Source: Thereva unica (Eukaryota > Arthropoda > Insecta > Diptera > Therevidae). Taken from it: DNA of 64,000 nt. Below are positions 23,279 through 35,575 of this stretch, in pieces (the first letter of the stretch is position 1; the number at the start of each line of letters is the position of its first letter). The stretch is taken from contig OX465281.1 in the NCBI GenBank assembly GCA_949987705.1, forward strand, positions 83,480,543-83,544,542, in the 5' to 3' direction. Below the pieces are notes generated by a model, which saw nothing but the letters and a program-made list of their open reading frames with translations, ran no database searches and was not told where the DNA came from. A program made the translations under genes and the position numbers.

Positions 23279-25593
23279 AATGAATTCAAACCTAACAACG
23301 ACATTTGTTTTTGACATGTCATACGAATATCTGTCAAAATTTGCTTCGAATATTTGTGGTTCGAAATTTTTTATGTTATCTAGCTTTGACTTCATTGTCA
23401 GTAAAGCCATATGACAAGTAATAAACTGTGAAGGGTCCTTTAAACAGCATACTAGGCTTAAGAACAAAACGGACTTTTGTCATCGAATTGTCAGAAGGGG
23501 TTATACTTTAGAGTGGGTGCCAAATTACAATTCCGCATTTGTTAGTTTCACCATGAACACTTCGAAAGGCCGGTCGTCTCTAAGCCAGGCAAAGAAAAAG
23601 CCTTGTTTTAAAAGAAATTTTAACTGATTTAAAAGATAAGGTGTTATCCATAGGAGCCTCATCGATATTTAATGTAAGTTTATATTATTAATTCCCAATA
23701 TTTTATAATCAAATTTGCACTATGTTTGTATAATGCTTGCTAGTACGTAGACAATTTGGACGTGATTGTGATATGAAATATTTTCAGATATATTTTTAAA
23801 GTAATTTAAATTTGTTTACATTTAGTTTATAGAAAAAGATGTTATTCAAAATTGTGTAAAATAGATAATTACCTGTTTATCAGTTTTTTACTGTAAATTT
23901 AGTAAACGTTGTTTTGTAAATTTAATAAAATATGTGCCAAATCAAAAATTTAATCCGTAAAATATTAATTTTTTAAAAAATAAAATCAGGCTAAAAAGCT
24001 TCAAAAATATCTGTACAGCTTTATAGCAGCAAATAAGGTTTAAATGTAAAATTAGTTCCTTTATAACGTTCTATTTTTTTTAGTAGAAAGATTTTTATTG
24101 AAAATAAAAGTGAAAAGTATCGTTGCAAGAATTTCAATTATTACAGATTAATAAATTGAAAATGTTTTTTTAATAGAAAAATAGATTTATATTCGATAGA
24201 GCAATAAAAAAACTTGCGAAACCTAGAATCAACATAAGAAGTGTAAAAGTTATTTCATTTAATAAATATAAGTGTAATAGTTTTGTGTGTTTTGTAAAAT
24301 ATTATAGCAAGAAGTGTATAAAAAGTTGTTAATTATTTTCGGTAAATGATTTCAAATAGAGGTAGTAAAATAAGTGAAAGTATGTATGTATAAACTTTTT
24401 AGGATAGGTAAGGTTGTGGCAATAAAAACATTTTAAGCGGAGCAATAGCGAAGGTTTTCTTATATATGTATATATGTTTATATATTAGAGAGATCGTTTA
24501 AGATTCGAATTCCTGATACATATATACAACATATATACTTTATATTATTATTGGGACAAGGCAAAGTCCCCCTTTTCCAGCCTTATGTTATATAACGGTT
24601 TTGTTCATCATTAAATGTTTTATAAAAATGCTTGTGCTATTGAGGGCGCTTTCCTTATCCCATAAAGCAAATTTTGTATCATGAATTAATTTTTTTTGTA
24701 GCAATTGTAATTATATTATTGCCAACTTAATTTATAAGCTTTAGCTTAAGCCATGCCACTGCGAGACCTGGGTTGCAATTTAAAAGATCTCACCGTTTTT
24801 ATCCAGAGTATTTTGCTGGGCAGCTTTAAAAATAAACAATCATCTTTGTTTTGGTTTGTTTAGAAGCGACTCTTATAAGATAACGAATAAAATTCAGTTT
24901 TATCCAAACTAATATTTTTTTTTATTTTCGAGGTAATACAAGAACAAAAATCTGTTTTGACAAATAATCTATGAATGTAAAAATAACTACAGCACCAGTT
25001 ATAAAAAGCTTAGAAATAAATTGACAAATCACCAAAACATACATACATACGTGTAGAATGCTGGCAAATTACTTAAATGAGCTCGATATTATTAATGGAC
25101 ATAAATAAATAAAATTAAATATGAAAATTATTTTTTTAACCAGATTTGAGAGAATATGTCGAGGATATCTATAATAATTTATAGAGTTTTTATATAGAGC
25201 TTTTACAGAGCTTGATTTGGCACAAGTTGGAGCATATTTCGAAGCTTAAAAAAGCAGGATCCAGCGCTGCACGAGGTGCATTCATTCGACAGTGTTGATT
25301 TATTCAGTGCTGTGATGGAATAAGAAAAGGGATTTACTAGTCATGCAAGTATTCAGGTATGTTAAAAATATGTGTTAGAGTGCCTACCATATATGTGTAG
25401 GAAGTAAACAATAAATAAATAATGTATTTGTTAGGATTACATGGTTTTTTTTAATATTTTCTTCAGAAGATAAGGAAAGGCCCCAAATTTAAAATTGCTC
25501 GCTAAGGAATTCAATTAAATCCTTAGGCTCGCAATTGTTTACGGATTCTAATTCTTTCATAATTTCATTTAATCATACTAGATATTTGATAAC
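23279..25593. other. Intron 2 of Mlp60A just after exon 2; possible short-isoform 3' end
   Basis: AT-rich. If the short isoform is made by intronic polyadenylation, its 3' UTR lies here. The nearest AATAAA on the minus strand that I saw is at 25299-25304, about 290 nt after the stop; such hexamers are frequent in sequence this AT-rich. Nothing else was identified. Confidence 0.3.
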
Positions 25594-25599
25594 CTACTC
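25592..25599 (-). promoter_or_regulatory. Mlp60A: Splice donor overlapping the short-isoform stop (tandem GTAGGT donor)
   Basis: On the minus strand the end of exon 2 reads AAAGA then GTAGGT. Using the first GT keeps frame with exon 3 (Lys-Glu-Asp-Gly). Not splicing there, or splicing at the second GT four bases later, leaves GAG TAG, so the protein ends in Lys-Glu-stop. The donor therefore doubles as the stop codon of the 91-residue form. GT-N2-GT tandem donors four bases apart are a known class; use of the second site here is inference. Confidence 0.6.
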
Positions 25600-25754
25600 T
25601 TTTAAGTGTGATCCTGTGTCCATTGACAAACATCCTGCACCACCACCAAATCCGTATCCTTTTGGTCCATATTTACGTGCATGGCAGTTTTTGCAGTATA
25701 GCTCTTTTTCGTGTTCCGTGCAATTTGTCGAATCTAAAGCTTTGTTGCACATTC
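25594..25754 (-). CDS. Mlp60A: Mlp60A exon 2 (rest of LIM1 and glycine-rich tail; stop of short isoform)
   Basis: This minus-strand exon follows acceptor TTTTCAACAG. With the G from exon 1 it continues LIM1 as [20 protein letters not shown], then C-K-N-C, followed by the conserved [15 protein letters not shown] tail of CRP proteins and a last part ending SHLKE. LIM1 has all eight ligands: C11, C14, H32, C35, C38, C41, C59 and C62. If translation runs through the donor, the TAG at 25594-25596 ends a 91-residue protein, practically the size of the single-LIM Drosophila Mlp60A protein (92 residues from memory). In the long form the exon ends at 25598 in phase 2. From family knowledge, the product is an actin-cytoskeleton and sarcomere-associated adaptor, also found in nuclei, expressed in differentiated muscle. 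Confidence 0.93.
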
Positions 25755-25899
25755 CTGTTGAAAAATTTAAAATAAATATATGTATATAATTTTTGGTCAA
25801 GATGTGCTAAGATAAGAATTTAATCTACCTAAAATCTAATAAGAATTAAGAAATTCACCTGCAATATTAATTTAAAATAAAAACTTTCCTATCCCATAC

Positions 25900-26103
25900 C
25901 TATCTAATCTATTAATGACCTAGCGTCTTTGTGGACCGTTTATCGGGGAAGGCTAAGAAAGGCTATGACAGGAGGAATGAGGAATGTAAAGAGGGAAGAA
26001 AGAAAGTTATGTAGGTGGGAAAGTGGAAAAGGCGAAGGACCGTGCGGCTGCCGGGATTCGAACCCGGGAACTCTTGACACCTTACTCCCTAGGCTACCGG
26101 GGC
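25900..26103 (-). mobile_element. tRNA-derived SINE
   Basis: The minus strand begins ggggccccggtagcctaggg and carries an A-box-like gtagcctagggagtaagg and, 20-odd bases on, a perfect B-box-like ggttcgaatcc inside a CCGGG/CCCGG stem. A complete cloverleaf does not form, so this is a tRNA-derived head and not a tRNA gene. A non-tRNA body of about 140 bp follows and ends near tatgggataggaaag. It lies in intron 2, only 146 bp upstream of exon 2. Confidence 0.6.
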
Positions 26104-26365
26104 CCCAATTTCACAATTAATAAAAACTATTACTTGTTTTCAAACTAGCAGCGTGTCAAGGGAATTATAGCTGTGCTTTTTTAATGAACTGGACATCGAA
26201 TTCATTAAAAAAAAGCCAGGAAAATTTTCCAAACCGCCAACGGAATGGAATCTAGGTTTAAGTATCTAATGTCAGAATGAAACGTACATTAAAGTGTCAC
26301 ATAAAAGATACTCTTGTATCGATTAAAAAGACCAATCTAAGGTTTTTTAATAACGTTATGTACTT

Positions 26366-27004
26366 TTAAAATTTTTCTGCTGTAAAAAAAACAATAATAA
26401 ATTTGATTCTTTCATTGGAATTTGTATATGAGAGTTTCATGCTGCCGCAAAGTTTGCCACATTCCAAAATAATGGGAAATTTTAAAATTTCCCTGTAACC
26501 TGTATAGAAACCCCGATAAATGCACGTTTTTATGTCGTGAGTTTTAAATAGGGTTAGCATAGGTACTAATACAAAATTAGCGTAGGAAAAATGTAACAGG
26601 AAGAAAAATATTAAGGAATAATTCAATTCCGTTGGACTCCCAGACAGCAAGTAAAATATTTTGTTAATTAGAAGTGTCGTCTGTTGTCGATATTCGACCA
26701 AACTTATTCTAAGAAAGAATAAAGCAAAACCGAGTCGGTCAATTCGGCCGGTTAAAAGCACATTTTTCATCATTGGCGCAATTATAATACCACTGCATTT
26801 AATTTGAAAATGATTTTTCTGATTAGAACAAAATCGCCTTGTTATCTGCCAACAGCCTAAAATAACAAAAGCAAAAGAAAGTAACAACTGTTGTACATGT
26901 ATATGATTGGTTGAGTTGAAGGGGGGAGGAGACTGTTTAGCCGAGACACTATAAATAACGTTATTTGTGTTGTATGGTAATGACGAGAAATAACCATAAC
27001 ACAC
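26366..27004 (-). CDS. Unrecognised 212-codon open reading frame inside an Mlp60A intron
   Basis: An uninterrupted frame on the same strand as Mlp60A, in its first intron, starting with ATG at 27004. I recognise no family. It has several hydrophobic runs (about residues 40-55, 90-105, 130-152 and near the end) that could be membrane segments, and Cys residues scattered throughout. There is no signal peptide that I trust. The length is more than expected by chance in AT-rich DNA, but no splice context or promoter supports it. It could be a fragment of an insect chemoreceptor-like gene, a decayed TE or luck. Confidence 0.2.
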   Translation of the reverse strand: MCYGYFSSLPYNTNNVIYSVSAKQSPPPFNSTNHIHVQQLLLSFAFVILGCWQITRRFCSNQKNHFQIKCSGIIIAPMMKNVLLTGRIDRLGFALFFLRISLVEYRQQTTLLINKIFYLLSGSPTELNYSLIFFFLLHFSYANFVLVPMLTLFKTHDIKTCIYRGFYTGYREILKFPIILECGKLCGSMKLSYTNSNERIKFIIVFFTAEKF

Positions 27005-30000
27005 CTAATAATCCAAATTGAAAAAATGGTAAGATAGATTAGTGGAAAATACAGATAGTAATGCACCCCAATAGCATTAATATAATCTATGAAGGAATAA
27101 ACTCTTCAGAAAATATATGTTTAAGAAGAGACTCGAAGTAGAATTTGGTACATTCGTAATGAAGTAAGCTTCACAAAAGAGTTATACACAACCTGATATT
27201 ATTAAAAGAAGTATTGCCATGAGCGCTCAAATGAAGTTAACCAAACTCGTAATGATGACTATGTATAGCACAAAGCCTTAGGTTGTAGTTCAAGTCGATA
27301 TGCAATCGACGCGGTTCATATGCTATGACTAGTCTTGTTCAATATCGTTTTGAACTGTGAAATTGGCAAACTGTACAGGAGAGGCACTATATTAAACAAG
27401 TTATGGTAATAGCTTATGAAAATTATATATCCATTGTATCAAGGAACTGCTGAAATATGGGAGTGGCATTTGCAAAACTTGAGACAAAACGGGCAAACTA
27501 TGCCTCAAAATCAACAAGGTTAACGAAATAAATTAAATTGTCCAAAGATGAGCATATAGCAAGGACACAAGGACTTTGGCATGCCAAAGCGCAAAGATTA
27601 AGTTAGGATGGTCATTTAAACAGAAAGAACAGGTAACGAATGAAACAGAAAGTCTTGAACGCCGTACCATACCGTAAAATGAAAGAAGGCTACTGCTGAT
27701 AAAGAAAGGAAAGTTGTTGTAAAGTAGGCCACAGCTCACCCTTGCCCTGTAGCGCCATAAAGAGAATAAGAAGACGATGTGGATGATTTCGTCTTTTGAC
27801 AAACTAAAACTGCACCGATTTAACCTAGACAACTTTCAGCAAAGGATGATGTTTAGGCAAAATGGAAGGTTTTAAAATTCCGATTCATACAAGCCAGCAT
27901 TAGGAGAACAAGTGGGAAATTAAGGACCTCGAACTTTAGTTGAACTAAAACCTCTTTTTCGAATAATTTTACCAAATAAACATGACTAAATAGTTTTTTA
28001 TATAGGGAACCCCTCTCAAAATTTTAGCCAGCTTGATTCAACATTTTTCCATTTCATATCCTTTCAATATTGCACCAGGCTTTTTGTACCGCGTCAATCA
28101 TGTTCTATGTAATGGTAGCTGTCAAAGAATTTAACAGTTTACTTATTAAATTGATTTCGATAACGCAATGATGGAGCAGCGAGTAGTCGTTCCAGTCAAT
28201 TGATTTATATCATATACATAGTGTGTGCATATACGACTCAGTTAGAGAGTAACTAAAACAACCGTCAGTATAGCAACCGTCATTCATAAATAGAACACAT
28301 CCTCACGCTTAAAATAGTGTATGTTAAAAATAAAAAAAATCAACTTACACAAAATAGGCTAAAATCCAATTCTTTCGTAATGTAAAATTTGGGGTGTATC
28401 TAGAAACTCAATTTGGATCTAATTTAAAATTTTAAAAAATGTATTCGAAATACCGAAAATAAAATTCTTTCATTCTAGAGCTCACTGCCCTTTTGAACTA
28501 TCGACGGTTCTATGCAAAATGTAATGTGGATCAGCCTAGCTCTAGTCGGAAATATAGTTGAGAGAAGAGTGAAAGATCTGCCAATGCCAACGCACACGGT
28601 TTCATTCCCTTGGATCCCATCCAATACTACTGTGATAGAACGCTGCCTTCGGTGATTTGAAGAGGACTTGACCTCTCGTTTTTATGCTTGCAGGCAATAG
28701 AAAATGGACGAAATTGTTGCAAAGAGGGAAGATAAGAAAGAAAGAATGTTATATTGATTGCACAATTTAAAAGTCCATGGCACGGAGTTAAATTGAACCA
28801 CGAAACTCTGGAATGAGCCCCTAAAATACCGATGCCGACAGGGCCAATTTATTCGTCATGAATGAGTTCCAATGATATATGTATGAACCACTATTTCAGA
28901 CTTATGCGATTATTGCAAAAAAATAATATACGCGCGCATTACTCACCCAACGTAAGAATTACGAAAAAACCTTTTTGAAAATGTAAGAAGTAGTACATGT
29001 CATGTAATCGAAAAGCTTTTATCATTCATTAATCATAAAAATAAATGGTGATCCAAAGTGCGAAAACGTGTTAAAAGAGGCTTAAGCGAGACCAACGAAT
29101 TAACATTCCAAACAATCAAAACGTATTCGGACTAAAATATGTATATTGCCACAGTTAAGGCAACAGAAATCTAAATACTGTGTAGGCAAAGGTAAAGTAA
29201 CAACTAAGAAACATACTAATCATTGAATTCTTACTAGACAAGATTTTATTATACTGATAATAAAATGAAAAAATTATTTGGTATTTTGCCAGAAAAAAAA
29301 CAGAAAATGAAAGTTTTACGCTGCTCTTCACCTTCCCCGCAGCAGTATAGCCGCACTGAATATAAAAATAAATATGCATTAAATGTCACATTCAGAAGCC
29401 AAAGAATTTTCCGAATTATTTAATTTTATGGCGAAAATAATGAGCAATTCAACAGGGTTTGTACGTAAGAGACATTGTCTCCCGCAATTTTTTTGCGATT
29501 AATTTTAATTAAACTAGGAGATGAACTTAAGCTCGTTTTTCTGTACTAAATAAAGTTGCACCGTCAGTAGTGCAGAGTATCAGTGAAAAGTCGCCATATA
29601 CCGCGAAGCCAATGCTTGCACTGCCAATCAGCAGCTTTACGGTGGTGACTGTTTCGCTGAAATCAATGTCCTACTACGATAAAGATGTCCGTTTGTAGTA
29701 GACTGACTTACAACGTAAGTTCGTAAAACATCTTAGAGATAGGGATCTAACCTATCTTCTATTCACTTGAAATTAAACTTATCACTATACATTTTAACAT
29801 GACTGACTTCTAGTGCAAACAGTGTAGGCTTGGTTTTCCTATATAAAAATGCAAAAATGGGTGTCAGCTCCGACGCGTGATTGGAATTTAGTCTTGAAAA
29901 ACGATTGTCTTAAAATAATAAGAGGCAAAGGAAGTAAATGAACCAATATATTTATTTATATTGATTTGTTAAAATCACCTAAATTTTATTTTGTACTTTT

Positions 30001-31131
30001 TAGTCTATTGTATTCTACCTGTCATGCCCTTTCATTTGATATGGATCTCGGGGATGTGAGAACGCAAATGCAAAAATCGGCCACCATCTTGAAACCGCCA
30101 TCTTGAATTTTTTACATGATGGTCAGATTGCATTATGAGGCAAACTATGCTTACTAGCGAATTATAATACCACTAGGACAACACCATGTATTAACACATT
30201 GATGAGGGCCAAATCCGCAATAAGAGACAATTAAGTTTTCAGGGTATGCAGAAATAAGGTAATATAAAAGAAACTGACAGCTTCAAATACCTTGGAAAAT
30301 GGTCACCAAGTAACGTCAGCACTAATGCAGAAACAACAACAGCTTCGATTTTAAATGGAAAGCTAGCACAAAGTGACTTCTACACTAAAATGTCATTTCT
30401 CTTGAACATTACCTTGTTTCTGTATACCACGAATTGTCTGGTGGGCTTTATGAAGAAAAAGCAGGAAGTATCGAAGGGCGTAAAATGTAGCCAAAGTAAA
30501 GCAGAGTTTACAAGAAAATGGAGGAAATGTTCACTGAGGCTGAACAGTTTAAACCCACCAAGAAAATTTTATTACCACTATTTTATATTTATTAAAGTTC
30601 CCTCTCAAATATGTTCAAAACTTCGCCGGGTACATTCGACGTAGTTGGCTGTGATAGACCCACATTGAAGTCAATGCTATTATCTTTCTGGTATGATCCA
30701 CCCCTCCATCTGCAAAGAATATTATTGGTAGAACTGAGGTTGAGCGTTTTGCATTTTAAAACCTGAAGAAGAAATACCTTCAAGGTTATGTTATTAAAAT
30801 ACTTTTGCATTAAATTGCCTTTCTAAAATACTTTCGCCTTTCAGACTAATTGCCTGTCAGATTTTCAGCTGTTGCACTGAGCTGCCATCTTTCAACAAAT
30901 TTGGTCACAGTTTGTCTAACTGACTTTTTGTCTTGGCACTCGACTGTGAGAATTCCATTTTGAAAGTGACATGAAGTGACAAAAAATGCGAGGAGAGAAA
31001 TTGGGATGACTATGGGGCCAACATAAAAAGAATTTAAATATTTTTATGTGGATACAAGGATTTCATTGGAATGTGAATTTTTTGAATCACAGTCTATGAG
31101 ATTCGTACCTACATATCATTATAATCCTGAT
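27005..31131. other. Mlp60A intron 1, mostly unrecognised
   Basis: AT-rich. At 29985-30110 (plus) there is a partial copy of dispersed family A (tattctacctgtcatgccc, ttcatttgatatggatctcg). At 30270-30370 a plus-strand stretch reads DSFKYLG, then NAETTTASILNGKLAQ, faintly like the thumb region of a non-LTR reverse transcriptase; too little for a firm call. No host exon was seen. Confidence 0.35.
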
Positions 31132-31594
31132 CGCTTACGCCAAATTGGATCCCGCGCGAACCTAAGATTTTTGACAGTAAAATTGAATAATGGGGATAAA
31201 AATATGAAAGTAAGAACACACTTTCTGGGATGTTTTTCACCAATCCAGAGGACTATAACCTTGAAATCACTTGTGTCTTCAAATTAATGACATAAAGCTA
31301 TTGGAACTAATAATTTATTCATGAACTTATTCAAAATCTTGTTACTAAGCACCAAATAAAGAACTTATTTCATCATGTAGTCGTTTTGGTTTAACATGGT
31401 AAGTGACAGTTCCTTTAGACAATTCAAATGCACTACAGATATGTTTTGACAGCCACAGTCGCTGGGACTCAAAACCTCGGGTACTAACAAGCAAGAGGGG
31501 AAGCGAAAATTTCCCCTTTTTTCGATCCCAAGAAAGTAAGAAAACACGTAATTTGCAGAAGTGGGATCCCGCGGGATCCAATTTGACGTAAGCG
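31132..31594. mobile_element. MITE with 25-bp inverted ends
   Basis: cgcttacgccaaattggatc plus ccgcg at 31132-31156 matches the reverse complement of 31570-31594 at 24 of 25 positions. The 463-bp element contains only overlapping spurious frames. It sits in intron 1 of Mlp60A. Confidence 0.75.
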
Positions 31595-32199
31595 TACACT
31601 AGTTTAGGCCAAAATACATGGCAAGAAGCTTTTTCTGGCTAGTAGTTTCCCATGAAGCACGTTTTTCAAATTCCGCACGCTTGCCAAAACGAAGTTCATG
31701 CGTCCTCGTGTACTTCGGTAATGTCAGTTTTACTTTTGTTATTATTTTTCTCCTATAATGGGACACGCTAGCAAAATAAAACAGTGTTATTTTACCTAAC
31801 TCCACAACAAATTTTAAGAGCAGAAACCCTAATGTCATATGAAGTGTTTTGACGTTTGTACCCAAGTTTTATGGAGTTGTTTGAATCTTACCCAGCCCCT
31901 CTAGGTCATATTTTGATGCGCCAGCCTAGATCAAGAAGTTGTATTCAAAACGTACGATGTACGAATGTACCACTTGTAAATTGCTGTAGGACCAAGTTCC
32001 TCCATTTCTTAAGAAATCCCACGCATTTGTATGCTATTTGGCGACTGTTAGTGCCACGAATTTAAGAAATCAATCAGCTGTTGAATCCCCAGACCACACA
32101 TGGAAACGATGGAAACAAAAGAATCTTGTATAGGGTGGTAAGAAAGTACTTCTAAAGCATTTAAAATTCAACTTAGTTCTTGCGGCCCCTATCCAAAAT

Positions 32200-32345
32200 G
32201 ACTTCGATGTCCATGTCTTAGAATAGAGAAGAGAAAGAAGCGCTATTAATTGAAATCGGGGAAGCATTTCAGTAATACCTATGCACAGCCCTATCATAGT
32301 ATTTGTGTATATCACGGACGGCGGTGTCATATTTAATAAAAAACG
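32200..32345 (-). repeat. Dispersed repeat B, minus-orientation copy
   Basis: Read on the minus strand it aligns with 50998-51130 on the plus strand. Shared blocks are taaatatgacaccgcc, aaatgcttccccgat and gcgcttc-ttctcttctctattc. Both copies share a frame reading roughly MLPR(F/Y)-L-AL-SLLYSK-W. Origin unknown. Confidence 0.6.
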
Positions 32346-33585
<1,240 letters not shown>

Positions 33586-34789
33586 ATACATATATAAATA
33601 TGTGTGTATTTTTAATATATTTACAGGTACATAAAAAAATCATTGTCTAAATTTTTGAGATATAGGGATATAGCAAAGGAAACAAATTGCTTTATGTTAT
33701 GCCATAATAGAATTTTGACGTGTCTATTTTCATAGTTGGATGATTCGTTAAGTATAAAATTTTAAGTGATGTGACTAATTTCGTATAGTATATATATAGT
33801 ATTGTAAGTATTAAAATGGCGTGACAGTGCAATAGGGATTACATTGTGACCAATTTTGGTAAATTAATAAATATATTTAACAATAAATTGAAGAATATAT
33901 AATAAACAATGTTTATAAAGCTGGATTTGTTTCAAAAAAGTAACATATACGTTTTAAAATTGAGTTGTCTATATTATAATGATATTATTATTATAATGCT
34001 TAATAATGTTTTTATTTATTAAAGGTTCATACTCAACAAAAAAACACAGAATTTTAATTCTGCTATATTATTCTACTGTAAGAAACTCATGTGTAACAGT
34101 TAAGAAGCGCCCTTCGTTCTTTGAATGTGGCCTCAAAATCATTAGCCGCAATGATAGTTATAATGATAATAAAAACTACTTCTGAAGAATTTATTTAAAA
34201 TAAAAATCTATCCGAAGTGTTGGAATAAAAAATTGAAATTTTTCCTTCAATTTTCTTTTTTTGTCTTAAAAACCAAGCTTGTTTTCTGCCCTTTGCGCTA
34301 CTTAATCCATCATGTTTTTTTTATTTGAAAGTCTACACTTAGGCGTCACCCTGTATAGGCTACGAGCATGTTGTAACATCTAGTAATAAGGTTAGATTGA
34401 ATAACTAATACGGAATATACAGGAGAATGCTGCAGAAAAATCTATCAGCTTAAAAAAATCTAAAAGGGCCCTTTTTAAAAAATTGTACAAATATGGCACA
34501 AAAGCTAGCTTCTTCAAATGTCATTGGACTACATGATTTCAGGTATGAAAATGAAAATTTAAAATTTCAATATTTTTCAAACCATATTTTTCTTTCGTTT
34601 TTTATTTCTAGAATCGAAATTTTGTATTTTTCCATCGCACAGAAGATATTTTCAGAAAATACGACAACAAATATGTTCCACAGAAGATTCATTTCTCATT
34701 TGAAGCTTTCCTATTTGATGTAGAAATTATAAATACGTTTAAAGTTTATTTTTGAAGTCGACATATTTTTCAGAAACAAGCACATAATT

Positions 34790-34792
<3 letters not shown>

Positions 34793-34836
<44 letters not shown>
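34793..34836. repeat. (AT)n microsatellite
   Basis: A pure AT dinucleotide run of about 44 bases followed by gcgtgtgcg. Non-coding intron sequence. Confidence 0.95.
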
Positions 34837-34839
<3 letters not shown>

Positions 34840-35444
34840 TGTGCGTTTGCATCTATATTTATATAGAGAAATTTTGCTTTTGTATAATGTGATTAAAAAT
34901 ATACTTAGAAAATTAACACCTTCGAAGTTTTTAAATAAAAGGTGTGATTCATTATTCAAGATGTGACTAAGTCTTTAAAAGGATGTTGTTTAAGTGTAAT
35001 GCTGTTTAATTCATACTCTTGTTGAATTAATTGGTTGATTCAATTATCAATTGAAAATATTTGAAATGAACCAATTATATTTATGAAGATATGTATAGAA
35101 AAGCACGCGTCCATTTTTTCATTATTCAATATTCATAGTAATTATAAATAAAAATTTAATATCCATAAAAATAGAATATATGTATGCCTAATCTAACGAA
35201 TTCAGATTGAAATAACAATTTACATAACTGACTTGAATGAAAAAAAAATCTAAGACAATCTCAATTTAGATCAACTGATGATAAAATGTAAAAAGTGCAT
35301 GTTTCATCAACGGCTTTCTCAGTTTAAAAATAGCACCTCTATGAGCATACAACTATAGGGACAAAATTTACTAACACATTCATATAATTTAAGTTAAAAT
35401 ATTTGTTTTAATTTATTTATTTATTTATATTGTATTATGCTTAC

Positions 35445-35575
35445 CACATTTGAAGCAAGTCTTGTGAAATTTATATCCACCCGCCACGCGTTCTTCGGCA
35501 GCATAAACTGACTTTCCGCATTTTGGGCACTTTGGTGTTTCAGCAGGAGTGAATGGCATTGTGAATAGTTGGGTT
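35445..35575 (-). CDS. Mlp60A: Mlp60A exon 1 (first coding exon, start codon at 35559)
   Basis: On the minus strand, after acceptor AATTTTAG, 16 bases of 5' UTR precede ATG at 35559-35557. The coding part (35445-35559, 115 nt) reads [20 protein letters not shown], then [18 protein letters not shown], and ends in phase 1 at donor GTAAGC. This is the N terminus of a CRP/MLP protein: a short leader, C11-x2-C14, the SVYAAEE block, then H32-x2-C35-x2-C38. I chose this Met because it is the family start and the acceptor lies just upstream, so there is an intron in the 5' UTR. The first exon and promoter must be further right. The wording is closer to Drosophila Mlp60A than to the five-LIM Mlp84B as I recall them. 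Confidence 0.93.

Noticed and set aside
26041..26103. Functional tRNA gene
   Set aside because: A and B boxes are present but acceptor and anticodon arms do not pair properly; a SINE head explains it.
35445..35575. Assignment to the five-LIM Mlp84B gene
   Set aside because: The N-terminal wording and the 91-residue stop fit Mlp60A better, though the long form makes the distinction less than certain without the missing exons.
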